Below, piece by piece: positions 55,652 through 64,000 of a stretch of 64,000 nucleotides of DNA; the first letter of the stretch is position 1; every line of letters starts with the position of its first letter. The notes under the pieces are model-generated. The model searched no databases. It was not told the origin of the DNA and saw nothing but the letters and a program-made list of their open reading frames with translations. The DNA comes from Nitratireductor mangrovi (GTDB lineage Bacteria; Pseudomonadota; Alphaproteobacteria; Rhizobiales; Rhizobiaceae): contig NZ_CP042301.2 in the NCBI RefSeq assembly GCF_007922615.2, positions 3,518,001 through 3,582,000 on the forward strand. The letters run 5' to 3'. Position numbers and translations under genes: made by a program.

Positions 55652-56320
55652 TCAGCCGGCGGAAAACGGCTCGCCTTCGCGCGGCATCACCGTCGGCAGC
55701 GGCTCGGTCCGTTTGCCCTTCCGCTTGCGACGCCGGTATTGGCTCTGATACTGGCGTCGCTGTTTCGCGACCTCGTAGAGGACTATGCCGGAACTGGTCC
55801 CGAGATTGAGGCTCTCAATCATGCCGAACATCGGGATCGCCACGCACATCTCGCTGTGCTCGACCGCAAGATCGCTGATCCCGCGTTTCTCGTTGCCGAA
55901 CCAGACGGCAAGCTTCGTGTGCAGCGTGTAGTCGCCTTCGTGCAGGTAGACATTGGTCTTGCCCTTCACATGTGGTGACGTGACGATCGACACAAAACCA
56001 TGCTTCGCCAAGTGGGCAAGGCACGCTTCGGTGCTGTCGAAACGCTTCACAAAGGTCCATTTGACAGCAGAGACCGATGTCGCAGAAAGCCCCTTCCGCT
56101 CACGCATGTCCTGCCAGTCGTCGGGAAGTGCCTTGCGCGGATCGACGATGTAGACCTTCTCGACACCGAGCGCGTTTACGTTTCGTATCACCGTCCCGAT
56201 GTTCTTGATGTCGTTCGGGTCTTCGATGACGGCAACAAGGTTCTTGCAGCGAAACGACCTGATTGCCTCCGCCCGCTTTCGCACCGACACTCGGGATTTC
56301 TTGGGTTCAACGGTTTCCAT
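55652..56320 (-). CDS. TrmH/SpoU-family RNA methyltransferase
   Basis: 222 residues. SPOUT-fold knot: 'LVAVIEDPNDIKNIGTVIRNVNALGVEKVYIVDPRK' (core 'EDPNDIKNIGTVIRN'), 'LAVWFGNEKRGISD' and 'CVAIPMFGMIESLNLGTSSGIVLYE' (core 'IPMFGMIESLNLGTS'). 2'-O-ribose methylation of tRNA or rRNA with SAM. The C-terminal 35 residues are Arg/Lys-rich, probably RNA-binding. Target unknown. Confidence 0.9.
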   Translation of the reverse strand: METVEPKKSRVSVRKRAEAIRSFRCKNLVAVIEDPNDIKNIGTVIRNVNALGVEKVYIVDPRKALPDDWQDMRERKGLSATSVSAVKWTFVKRFDSTEACLAHLAKHGFVSIVTSPHVKGKTNVYLHEGDYTLHTKLAVWFGNEKRGISDLAVEHSEMCVAIPMFGMIESLNLGTSSGIVLYEVAKQRRQYQSQYRRRKRKGKRTEPLPTVMPREGEPFSAG

Positions 56321-56379
56321 GATCGCCCGTAGCCGTCTGGCATCGGAGCGTCAACCGCCACGTGTCCCGCCGCCGCTCC

Positions 56380-56664
56380 TCACCGATCGCTGTGGCCCAG
56401 ATCGCGCTCCGGCCACACCCGGTCGCGCACGCGCTGCTTCAGCACCTTGGCCTCGGGAAAGCCGCCGTCACGCTTGCGTTCCCAGATCGTCTCGCCGTCG
56501 AGCGTGATCTCGAACGCACCGCCGGTGCCGGGCACCAGGGTCACCTCACCCAGATCGGCGCCGAAGGTCGACAGCAGTTCCTGCGCCATCCAGGCCGCGC
56601 GCAAGAGCCATTGGCATTGGGTGCAATAGGTAATGCGGACTGCCGGGCGTATGTTCTCCGCCAT
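56380..56664 (-). CDS. SelT/SelW/SelH family (Rdx) protein, cysteine form
   Basis: 94 residues, 'VRITYCTQCQWLLRAAWMAQELLSTFG' with redox Cys14-X2-Cys17 where eukaryotes use selenocysteine. Thioredoxin-like fold; redox partner unknown. The next gene upstream ends one base away, suggesting one transcript. Confidence 0.9.
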   Translation of the reverse strand: MAENIRPAVRITYCTQCQWLLRAAWMAQELLSTFGADLGEVTLVPGTGGAFEITLDGETIWERKRDGGFPEAKVLKQRVRDRVWPERDLGHSDR

Positions 56665-56665
56665 G

Positions 56666-56980
56666 CTAATGCGTCAGGAATTCTGGGCGAAGAAACACCA
56701 ACCGTTCCGCAGCTGTTCGGCACCTCGCCCGAAGCTTGGGCGTCCCTGTCAGCCCCATATGGCCAAACGCGATTTCGACAAGGTACGAGTATATCTCTTC
56801 TGTTCCTGCGTTCTCATCCATCAGCATGACATAGGCTCTGTCGGCGTAGTTGTCGTACTCATGGTCAAAGCCCGGGAAGTCTGAGATGCCCATCGGATCC
56901 CAATCACGAAGGAACACTTCGCGTACACGGCCTCGACTTTCGCGCGATTGATACTTGTTGCGACCGTGAGACATCGTCAC
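56666..56980 (-). CDS. Conserved hypothetical protein with 'VREVFLRDWDPMGI' motif
   Basis: 104 residues, acidic and soluble. The block 'VREVFLRDWDPMGISDFPGFDHEYDNYADRAYVMLM' (core 'FLRDWDPMGI' and 'DEYDxY'-like) recalls small orphan proteins found sporadically in many bacteria, but I cannot name a domain. It ends one base before the SelW-like gene and starts beside yebC, all on the minus strand. ATGs at 56980 and 56974 are both possible. Confidence 0.7.
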   Translation of the reverse strand: MTMSHGRNKYQSRESRGRVREVFLRDWDPMGISDFPGFDHEYDNYADRAYVMLMDENAGTEEIYSYLVEIAFGHMGLTGTPKLRARCRTAAERLVFLRPEFLTH

Positions 56981-57730
56981 TCACGCGGCGCTCAGCTTGG
57001 CCAGCGTCTCGTCGTCGACCTCGAAATTGGCGTAGACGTTCTGCACGTCGTCGTCGTCCTCGAGCACGGCGATCAGCTTCATCAGCGACTGCGCCCGGTC
57101 CTCGTCGACCGGCACCGTGTTCTGCGGTCGCCAAATGGTCTTGACCGATTCGGCCTCGCCGAGGGCGGCCTCCAGCGATTTCGATACGTCGCCGATATCC
57201 TCGAAGGCGCACAGGATGGTGTGGCCGTGCTCGTCGGACTGGACGTCCTCCGCACCCGCCTCGATCGCTGCCTCCATCACCTTCTCGGCGTCGCCCGCCG
57301 CGGCCGGATAGACGATCTCGCCGACCCGGTCCCACATGAAGGCGACCGAGCCGGTCTCGCCCAGCGAGCCGCCTGCCTTGGTGAAGGCGGCGCGCACATT
57401 GGAGGCCGAGCGGTTGCGGTTGTCTGTCAGCGCCTCGACGATGACGGCCACCCCGCCCGGCCCGTAACCTTCGTAGCGCACTTCCTCGTAATTTTCGGAA
57501 TCGCCGCCAGAGGCCTTGTTGATGGCACGCTGGATGTTGTCCTTCGGCATCGACTGCGCCTTGGCGTTCTGCACCGCCAGCCTCAGCCTCGGGTTCATGT
57601 CCGGATCGGGCATGCCCTGCTTGGCCGCAACCGTGATCTCGCGCGCGAGCTTGGAGAACATCTTGGAGCGCGCCGCGTCCTGGCGTCCCTTGCGATGCAT
57701 GATGTTCTTGAACTGAGAATGGCCGGCCAT
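56981..57730 (-). CDS. yebC: YebC/PmpR family DNA-binding regulator / translation factor
   Basis: 249 residues: '[37 protein letters not shown]' (core '[12 protein letters not shown]', here His-Ser-Gln in place of the usual His-Ser-Lys-Trp) and '[23 protein letters not shown]'. YebC proteins were described as regulators and later as helping ribosomes through difficult sequences. Full length. Ribosome site AGGGG before the ATG. Confidence 0.94.
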   Translation of the reverse strand: MAGHSQFKNIMHRKGRQDAARSKMFSKLAREITVAAKQGMPDPDMNPRLRLAVQNAKAQSMPKDNIQRAINKASGGDSENYEEVRYEGYGPGGVAVIVEALTDNRNRSASNVRAAFTKAGGSLGETGSVAFMWDRVGEIVYPAAAGDAEKVMEAAIEAGAEDVQSDEHGHTILCAFEDIGDVSKSLEAALGEAESVKTIWRPQNTVPVDEDRAQSLMKLIAVLEDDDDVQNVYANFEVDDETLAKLSAA

Positions 57731-57894
57731 GGCGCCCCTGTCGTTGCTTTTCTGCGGATTTGGCGCGCCTTATAGATATTTCGTGCTTTGAGGTCCAGAA
57801 GCAGCCAGCCGAGCGCTCTCGAAATCGTGACTACGCGCGCCCGCCTCTCCATGCGCTAATGCGGCACTCGCAAGCGGACGCAAAGGAGCCCATC

Positions 57895-58710
57895 ATGACC
57901 CTTCTGCGCATGGCCGCATTCCTGATCCTGTTCCTGGCGGCGCCGGCCCTCGCCGTGGCCCAGGAAAACGACCCCGTGCCCTCGAAATGCCTCGCCATCG
58001 CGCAGGCGCTGCCGTCGGTGATGCTGGCGTCGTTCACGCCCGCCGGCTCCACCGCGGCGACCGACGAGGTCACCATCACCTATGCCGGCCATTCGACCTA
58101 CGTCATCGAGACGCCGAAAGGCGTGCGCATCGCCACAGACTATTCGGGCATCTACGGGCGCGACCCGCTGCCGCGCGTGGTGACCATGAACAAGGCCCAC
58201 CGCACCCACTTTACGCCAAACCCGGACCCCGGGATCGAACATGTGCTGCCCGGCTGGAATCCGGAAGGCGACGGGCCGGCTCGCCACGCGCTTGTCGTCG
58301 ACGACGTCTATGTCCGCAACGTGCCGACAGACATCCGCCGCTTCGGTGCCATGGAGAAGGACGGCAACTCGATCTTCATCTTCGAGGTCGCCGACCTGTG
58401 CATCGGCCATCTCGGCCACTTGCACCACGACCTGACCGACGCCCACTACGCAGCGATCGGGCGCCTCGACATCCTGATGGTGCCGGTCGACGGCGGCATG
58501 ACCCAGTCGTTGGTCAATATGAGCCAGATCGCCGAGCGGCTCTATTCGTCGATCGTGCTGCCCATGCACCGGCATTCGACCCCGATCGGCGAGTTCCTGG
58601 CGATGATGGGCGAGGACTTCGCCACCGACTTCAGGCCCGAGCGCAGCTTCACCGTATCGCTCAGGACCTTGCCGCGCCGGCCGACCATCCTGATCCTCGA
58701 CGGCGTCTGA
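57895..58710 (+). CDS. Exported metallo-beta-lactamase-fold protein with altered metal motif
   Basis: 271 residues. Signal peptide MTLLRMAAFLILFLAAPA ends near 'AVAQ'; AAGGAG is 7 bases before the ATG. The fold is shown by 'TITYAGHSTYVIETPKGVRIATDYSG' and 'CIGHLGHLHHDLTDAHY' and 'VDGGMTQSL'. The usual HxHxDH is replaced by 'MNKAHRTHF', lacking the Asp, so metal binding may be reduced or different. Periplasmic. Stop overlaps the next start by one base. Confidence 0.83.
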   Translation: MTLLRMAAFLILFLAAPALAVAQENDPVPSKCLAIAQALPSVMLASFTPAGSTAATDEVTITYAGHSTYVIETPKGVRIATDYSGIYGRDPLPRVVTMNKAHRTHFTPNPDPGIEHVLPGWNPEGDGPARHALVVDDVYVRNVPTDIRRFGAMEKDGNSIFIFEVADLCIGHLGHLHHDLTDAHYAAIGRLDILMVPVDGGMTQSLVNMSQIAERLYSSIVLPMHRHSTPIGEFLAMMGEDFATDFRPERSFTVSLRTLPRRPTILILDGV

Positions 58711-59267
58711 TGCGGCTTGCAATCGCCCTGGTCCTCGCCATCGCCGCGGGGATCACGACCGCCGCCGCGCAAGATGCCGACGCGCTATCGGAAGAGCGCG
58801 CACGCCTGTTCGCGGAACTGGAATCGGCTCCGACCGAGCAGCAGGGCCGCGCCGTCGAAGACGCGATCTGGCGTTTGTGGATGGCCGAGGCGCCGACGGC
58901 GGCGATCCGCCGGGATGTCGCCGAGGCAATGTCGGCGCGCGACGGCTACGATTTTGCCCGCGCCCGCGACATTCTCGACGAGGTGGTCAGGGCGGCGCCC
59001 GGCTATGCCGAAGGCTGGAACCAGCGCGCCTTCATTCACTTCCTTCAGGGCAATCTCGACGAATCGCTGCAAGACATCGACCACGCCCTCGAGCTGGAGC
59101 CGAAACATTTCGCCGCGCTTGCCGGCAAGGCGATCATCCTGATGCAGCAGGGCCGCCCACGGCTCGCGCAGGAGGCGCTGCGCCGAGCCGTGGGCATCCA
59201 TCCCTGGCTCAAGGAGCGTTCCATGCTCCTGCCCGAGCCGCCCGGACCGGTCGGAGAAGACATCTAG
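58710..59267 (+). CDS. Exported TPR protein
   Basis: 185 residues: signal peptide [20 protein letters not shown], then TPR repeats ('[44 protein letters not shown]', core '[18 protein letters not shown]'). The start overlaps the upstream stop (TGATG), so it is coupled with the metallo-beta-lactamase-fold gene and both are periplasmic; they likely work together. Its 3' end overlaps the convergent terC by 4 bases. Confidence 0.85.
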   Translation: MRLAIALVLAIAAGITTAAAQDADALSEERARLFAELESAPTEQQGRAVEDAIWRLWMAEAPTAAIRRDVAEAMSARDGYDFARARDILDEVVRAAPGYAEGWNQRAFIHFLQGNLDESLQDIDHALELEPKHFAALAGKAIILMQQGRPRLAQEALRRAVGIHPWLKERSMLLPEPPGPVGEDI

Positions 59268-60049
59268 CCACCAGGTTGCTCCTTGGCCGCGTTCGCCTTG
59301 TCGAGCACCCGCTTGCGCCGGGCCAGCATGTTCAGCGCCTCGACAAGCGCCGAAAAGCCCATGGCGGCGTAGATGTAGCCTTTCGGCACGTGGAAGCCGA
59401 AGCCGTCGGCGATCAGCGTCGTGCCGATCATCAGCAGGAAGCCCAGTGCCAGCATGACGATGGTCGGGTTCTTGGCGATGAAGCGTGACAGCGGCTCGGC
59501 CGCGATCAGCATCACCGTCACGGCTGCAATCACCGCGATGTACATGATGGCGATCTCGTCGGTCATGCCAACGGCGGTGATGATCGAATCGATCGAGAAC
59601 ACCAGATCGAGCAGCAGGATCTGGAAGATGGCGGCGCCCACGGTCATCGTCGCCGCGCGCCCGAGCATGTTGTCCTTGGGGTCTTCGGGATCGACGGAAT
59701 GATGGATCTCCTTGGTCGCCTTCCAGACCAGGAACAGCCCGCCCGCGATCAGGATCAGGTCACGCCAGGAAAAGCCGTGGTCGAAGAGTTCAAACACCGG
59801 CGTGGTGAGTTGGACGATAAACGAGATCGTCGCCAACAGCACCAGCCGCAGCACCAGCGCGGCGCCGATGCCCAGCCGCCGCGCCATCTTCTGGTGCTCC
59901 TGCGGCAGCTTGTTGGTCAGGATCGAGATGAAGATCAGGTTGTCGATGCCGAGCACCACCTCAAGCACCACCAGCGTCGCCAGCGCCACCCAGCCGGCCG
60001 GATCGGAAAGCCACGCAAAATGCGGCGCCAGAAACTCCATGATCGCCAT
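59264..60049 (-). CDS. TerC family membrane protein
   Basis: 261 residues with about seven membrane segments: '[20 protein letters not shown]' and '[20 protein letters not shown]' carry the paired Asp residues that bind metal in TerC proteins. Members export or load manganese onto exported proteins, or give tellurite tolerance. No Mn riboswitch is visible in the 63-base upstream gap. Confidence 0.93.
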   Translation of the reverse strand: MAIMEFLAPHFAWLSDPAGWVALATLVVLEVVLGIDNLIFISILTNKLPQEHQKMARRLGIGAALVLRLVLLATISFIVQLTTPVFELFDHGFSWRDLILIAGGLFLVWKATKEIHHSVDPEDPKDNMLGRAATMTVGAAIFQILLLDLVFSIDSIITAVGMTDEIAIMYIAVIAAVTVMLIAAEPLSRFIAKNPTIVMLALGFLLMIGTTLIADGFGFHVPKGYIYAAMGFSALVEALNMLARRKRVLDKANAAKEQPGG

Positions 60050-60112
60050 CGTCGAAGACCCTCGCTTGTCAGGACGGAAGGGTTCCAGACGTATTCGCGG
60101 CGGCTTTGAGGG

Positions 60113-60943
60113 TCAATGCCCGTTCCAGAAGGACGGTACGGTCTCCTCCAGCCGAGGCCCCAGCCTGAGCGGCGCCACCTTCTCGGCAAGCCCTGTACGG
60201 TCGGAAATCTCCACGCCCAGCCCGCAGATCGTGGCCGGTCCCGCGGCGGCCTCGAAGCGGCCCTTCGGCACCTTGTAGAGGAAGCGGTTGAGCGGCTCCT
60301 CCTTGTCCATGCCGAGCGAGGAATCATAGTCGCCGCACATGCCAGCATCCGACATGAAGGCGGTGCCGCCATTGAGAATCTGGTGGTCGGCCGTCGGATG
60401 ATGGGTATGGGTACCGACAACGACGCTTGCACGGCCGTCGACGAAATGCGCAAAGCACATCTTTTCGCTGGTCGCCTCGGCGTGGAAGTCGAACACCATC
60501 GCGTCGACCTGCTCGCCGAGCGGGCAAGCGGCGATCTCGCGCTCGGCGGCCTGGAACGGATCGTCGAGTTCGGGATGCATGAAGACGCGGCCCATGATGT
60601 TGGAAACCATGACCCGGGCGCCGTTGCGCGCGACATAGACGCCGGTCCCGCGGCCCGGCGTGCCGGGCGGAAAATTGGCGGGGCGCAGGAAGCGTTCCTC
60701 GCGCGGCGCGAATTCAAGCGCCTCGCGCTGGTCCCAGACATGGTTGCCTGTGGTCACGACATCGGCCCCGGCCTCGAGCGTAGTCTTGAAGATGTCCTGG
60801 GTGATACCGAAGCCGCCGGCGGCGTTTTCGCCATTGACGATGACGAAGTCGAGCCTGAAGTCGGATATCAGCCCCGGGAGCTTTTCCCATACCGCCGTAC
60901 GGCCGGTCCGCCCCACCATGTCTCCCAGGAAAAGAAGCCTCAT
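60113..60943 (-). CDS. YmdB-family (TIGR00282) metallophosphoesterase
   Basis: 276 residues: 'MRLLFLGDMVGRTGR', 'DFVIVNGENAAGGFGI', 'TTGNHVWDQ' and 'VVVGTHTHHPTADH' give the dimetal ligands. Homologues hydrolyse 2',3'-cyclic nucleotides. Start MRLLFLGD at 60943 by family match. Directly downstream of the folate cyclo-ligase gene, as often seen. Confidence 0.92.
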   Translation of the reverse strand: MRLLFLGDMVGRTGRTAVWEKLPGLISDFRLDFVIVNGENAAGGFGITQDIFKTTLEAGADVVTTGNHVWDQREALEFAPREERFLRPANFPPGTPGRGTGVYVARNGARVMVSNIMGRVFMHPELDDPFQAAEREIAACPLGEQVDAMVFDFHAEATSEKMCFAHFVDGRASVVVGTHTHHPTADHQILNGGTAFMSDAGMCGDYDSSLGMDKEEPLNRFLYKVPKGRFEAAAGPATICGLGVEISDRTGLAEKVAPLRLGPRLEETVPSFWNGH

Positions 60944-61015
60944 ACAGTCCAACCTGCACACACCGCACCCGACCGGAAGCTCGGGACGAGCCGGCCACCG
61001 GAAGCGAGCGGCCAT

Positions 61016-61603
61016 CTAGCGGGCGGTGGCGAAATTGTGCAAGCCGGTTTCGGTCAGGATCTCCGGGATGACCACATCGTGAGCCTCGTCGGGCACGGCC
61101 TCGACCTCCTGGCAGTCGAAGGCGATGCCGACCAGCCTTGGGCTGTGGCCGTTCTCCTGCAGGCGCGCGATCGCACGGTCGTAGTAGCCGGCACCATAAC
61201 CGATGCGGTGGCCGCGCCTGTCGAAGGCGGCGAGCGGCACCAGCATCACTGTCGGCCACAGGACCTCGGCGTCCTCCGTCGGGCCCATCGTTCCAAAACC
61301 CATGTCGATCATCGGGGCGCCGCGCAACAATTCGCGAAACACGATCGTCGTCTTGTCGATAATGGCGGGCAGGCACAGCCGCGCCAGTTGCTCGCGGCAG
61401 GCAAACAGCAGCGGCCGCACATCGACCTCCGAGCGCATCGGCCAGAACCCCGAAACGACGTCGCCGGGGTCGATCGCGATGGCGCGCGCTCCGAACTCGG
61501 CGATCCTCAGCGAGGCCTCGATACGCCATTGCGGATCAAGCGCGTCACGCCGGGCAAGTGCGGCGGCGCGCAGTTGTCGTTTCAGTCGCTGATGCTCCAT
61601 CAT
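61016..61603 (-). CDS. 5-formyltetrahydrofolate cyclo-ligase
   Basis: 195 residues. 'LKRQLRAAALARRDAL' and the ATP/folate loop 'RGHRIGYGAGYYDRAI' are the family signature. It turns 5-formyl-THF into 5,10-methenyl-THF with ATP. GGGGAG six bases before the ATG at 61603 decides the start over 61615. In many bacteria 6S RNA lies just upstream; here 6S is about 1 kb upstream, with two opposed genes between. Confidence 0.93.
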   Translation of the reverse strand: MMEHQRLKRQLRAAALARRDALDPQWRIEASLRIAEFGARAIAIDPGDVVSGFWPMRSEVDVRPLLFACREQLARLCLPAIIDKTTIVFRELLRGAPMIDMGFGTMGPTEDAEVLWPTVMLVPLAAFDRRGHRIGYGAGYYDRAIARLQENGHSPRLVGIAFDCQEVEAVPDEAHDVVIPEILTETGLHNFATAR

Positions 61604-61875
61604 GAAACTCCCCATCCCCGCCCGGAGGAGACTGCATAGCGCGGGCGGTGGTCAAGTCTCCCGGCGCGCGGCAGGCATGCGTTGGCCAACGCGGTGCTAC
61701 CCACATCTCACGGAGGCTCGAGGCCGGCTTACGCCCTCGATCAAACATTGTTGTATTGAACGCGTTCGCCGAGCCACCCACGTGACAAACGAAGCCCAGA
61801 ACGGCTTTGTGATCCAACCCTTGGAGCCGGGCCTACGACGCTCTCGTGCTCCTCCAACTGAGAAGAAAGAAGACG

Positions 61876-62130
61876 ATGAAACGCGTTCTCTTGTCGGCGG
61901 CGCTGCTTGCCGGACTGCCCGCACTCGCTGTGGCCCAGGAAGCCCCGCAATTGATCGGCAATCTCTCCGCCAGCGTGGAACGGCAGTACAACCGCGACCG
62001 GCCACGGACTGGACAGGGGCTCGACCGCAATCCGGTCGCGTCGATTTTTGCCCGGGAAGCCACGCGCGTCCCGACTCCCACGCCAAGGCCGTATGATCGG
62101 TTCCAGGACGACCGCTATTCCGGTCGCTGA
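61876..62130 (+). CDS. Small secreted protein, copy 1 of a pair
   Basis: 84 residues. Signal peptide MKRVLLSAALLAGLPALAVA, then 'QEAPQLIGNLSASVERQYNRDRP'. The mature part is short, basic and Arg/Pro-rich, with no named domain. Its signal end and first 15 mature residues match the gene at 62267 ('QEAPQLRGRLSPSV'). Opposite in strand to the folate and 6S genes. Unknown function. Confidence 0.72.
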   Translation: MKRVLLSAALLAGLPALAVAQEAPQLIGNLSASVERQYNRDRPRTGQGLDRNPVASIFAREATRVPTPTPRPYDRFQDDRYSGR

Positions 62131-62266
62131 CCACACATCTCAAAATTGGATGCGCCCGCGTCGGCCGTGAGCCGGCGCGGGTCCGTGTAGACCGCCGGTA
62201 GCTTCGATTTGACCGTCGGCTCGAAAACGTCGATGAGTAGCTTCGGGCACGCATGAGGAACCTGGC

Positions 62267-62530
62267 ATGCACCGACTGTTGCTTACGGCACTGGCCCTCG
62301 CAGGCACGATGCCCGGCGCCTTCGCACAGGAAGCGCCGCAATTGCGCGGCCGGCTGTCGCCGAGCGTCTCCGATGCGCACCGGGGCACCGAAGCGGTTGT
62401 CAACCGCGCTGCCAGCCCGCCGGAGCGCTCCTTGCGCCAGCGCACGATCCGCATCATATCGATCGAACGGCCCGTTACCGATGGCGGTCTTGCCGAACGG
62501 CGCATGGCCGAGGTGCGCTCGGGACGCTGA
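62267..62530 (+). CDS. Small secreted protein, copy 2 of a pair
   Basis: 87 residues. Signal peptide MHRLLLTALALAGTMPGAFA, then 'QEAPQLRGRLSPSVSDAHRG'. Paralogous to the gene 137 bases upstream in the first mature segment; the C-terminal halves differ ('IISIERPVTDGGLAERRMAEV'). Basic, periplasmic. No known domain. Confidence 0.72.
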   Translation: MHRLLLTALALAGTMPGAFAQEAPQLRGRLSPSVSDAHRGTEAVVNRAASPPERSLRQRTIRIISIERPVTDGGLAERRMAEVRSGR

Positions 62531-62580
62531 ACCCACCAAGCGGGCACGCGGGGCGGATGGTATCGGGCGATCGGGGAAGC

Positions 62581-62739
62581 GCGACGATCCGCACACACCG
62601 GTGGAGAGGTTGATCCCGGGTGCCTACAAAGTAGGTGGGCGCCGTATGTCCGAGCCCACGAGCCCGGCCAGGGACAGCTCCCTTGGGATCAATAAGGCCC
62701 CGGGGAATGTTACTCCTGCCGCGAGGCGCAGACCGTCGC
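62581..62739 (-). ncRNA. ssrS: 6S RNA
   Basis: 159 bases on the minus strand, the usual 6S length. The ends pair: GCGACGGTCTGCGC (62739-62726) with the minus-strand copy of 62594-62581, 14 bp including three G-U pairs. Those become A-C mismatches on the plus strand, so the minus strand is the RNA. Inside are a second closing helix TTGATCCC/GGGATCAA (62693-62686 and 62616-62609 region), a bubble with hairpins CCTAC/GTAGG and GGGA/TCCC, and an apical GTGGGC/GCCCAC stem. A TATATT -10 (62750-62745) lies 6 bases before the start. It binds RNA polymerase holoenzyme. The 344-base gap 62531-62874 holds only this and its promoter. Confidence 0.8.
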
Positions 62740-62752
62740 CGCCGAATATAGT
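62740..62752 (-). promoter_or_regulatory. Promoter of 6S RNA
   Basis: CTATATT on the minus strand (62751-62745) is the rhizobial -10 type. The -35 region (about 62768-62773) is weak. Start predicted at about 62739. Confidence 0.6.
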
Positions 62753-62874
62753 CGCCGCGCGGGTTGTCCGCCAGAGCCTGCCAGGCGCATTTCCACTGCC
62801 AACGGACCTTGCGCCTCCGACCGCGCCTGCTTACGGTTTGCGCCAAACCTGAACAATTATCCGGGACTGTGTGA

Positions 62875-64000
<1,126 letters not shown>

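Noticed and set aside
59990..60112. yybP-ykoY manganese riboswitch before terC
   Set aside because: The upstream gap is only 63 bases and shows no suitable two-helix structure.
61640..61800. 6S RNA directly upstream of the folate cyclo-ligase gene
   Set aside because: Position and a short resemblance to E. coli 6S looked promising on the minus strand, but no long closing stem of the right length could be drawn. The stretch at 62581-62739 fits in length, closing helix, wobble pattern and -10.

Overview
The window is about 64 kb of a GC-rich alphaproteobacterial chromosome, most likely Hyphomicrobiales (Rhizobiales) close to Mesorhizobium/Phyllobacteriaceae. This rests on the large NAD-glutamate dehydrogenase, tandem Omp25-like barrels, the glmM/serC/serA/purA/rpoH block, a tolQRAB-pal-cpoB-tilS-ftsH cluster, DUF1465, and TTAA-N7-TTAA (CtrA-type) boxes. 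Almost all of it is core, densely packed DNA. I see no insertion sequence, integrase, phage gene or CRISPR array.

Region by region. 1-3.95 kb: truncated glutamate dehydrogenase, an AhpD-like protein, a YCII protein, and a TetR/LysE pair. 4.0-6.4 kb: a TetR-type palindrome, then a secreted beta-helix protein overlapping a diheme cytochrome. 6.5-13.2 kb: glmM, two outer-membrane barrels each behind a CtrA-type box, then serC (with a hairpin leader) and serA, separated by a long inverted repeat. 13.2-20.1 kb: DMT transporter, purA, a membrane-anchored Pro/Ala/Glu-rich protein, rpoH, an rluD-type pseudouridine synthase and tRNA-Glu(CTC). 20.1-23.5 kb: an extracytoplasmic module of anti-sigma factor, ECF sigma factor (with an apparent N-terminal frameshift), a small secreted protein and a subtilase. 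23.6-33.2 kb: the minus-strand envelope cluster ybgC-tolQ-tolR-tolA-tolB-pal-cpoB-tilS-ftsH. 33.2-38.6 kb: a GH5 enzyme, a PNPOx-like protein, and ruvC-ruvA-(radical SAM)-ruvB. 38.6-43 kb: two TauE/SafE transporters, DUF1465, an acyl-CoA synthetase, and an intergenic small RNA candidate behind a CtrA-type box. 43-49.1 kb: ThiE-like and Sel1-repeat genes, efp, suhB-type phosphatase, hemolysin III, and a MotA/MotB-like pair. 49.1-56.7 kb: DUF1304, a catabolic-looking group (FAD dehydrogenase, FCD regulator, nitroreductase) with a clear promoter/operator, an ABC exporter, rpmE, an NTF2-like protein behind a perfect 15-bp inverted repeat, a TrmH-type methyltransferase and a SelW-like protein. 56.7-64 kb: yebC, a metallo-beta-lactamase-fold/TPR pair, TerC, a YmdB-type phosphoesterase, 5-formyl-THF cyclo-ligase, two paralogous small secreted proteins, 6S RNA, a MoxR ATPase and a partial haloalkane-dehalogenase-like hydrolase.

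How it works together. Much of the window serves the cell envelope: Tol-Pal, FtsH, GlmM, two porin-like barrels, the MotAB-like pair and the ECF/anti-sigma/protease module. CtrA-type boxes in front of both barrels, DUF1465 and the small RNA suggest that part of it is tied to the cell cycle. The best candidates for something undescribed are the CtrA-boxed small RNA at about 40.2 kb, the hairpin-controlled NTF2-like gene, the pair of small secreted orphans beside 6S RNA, and the secreted beta-helix/diheme cytochrome pair. Functional calls are by family recognition from sequence alone; no database search was run.
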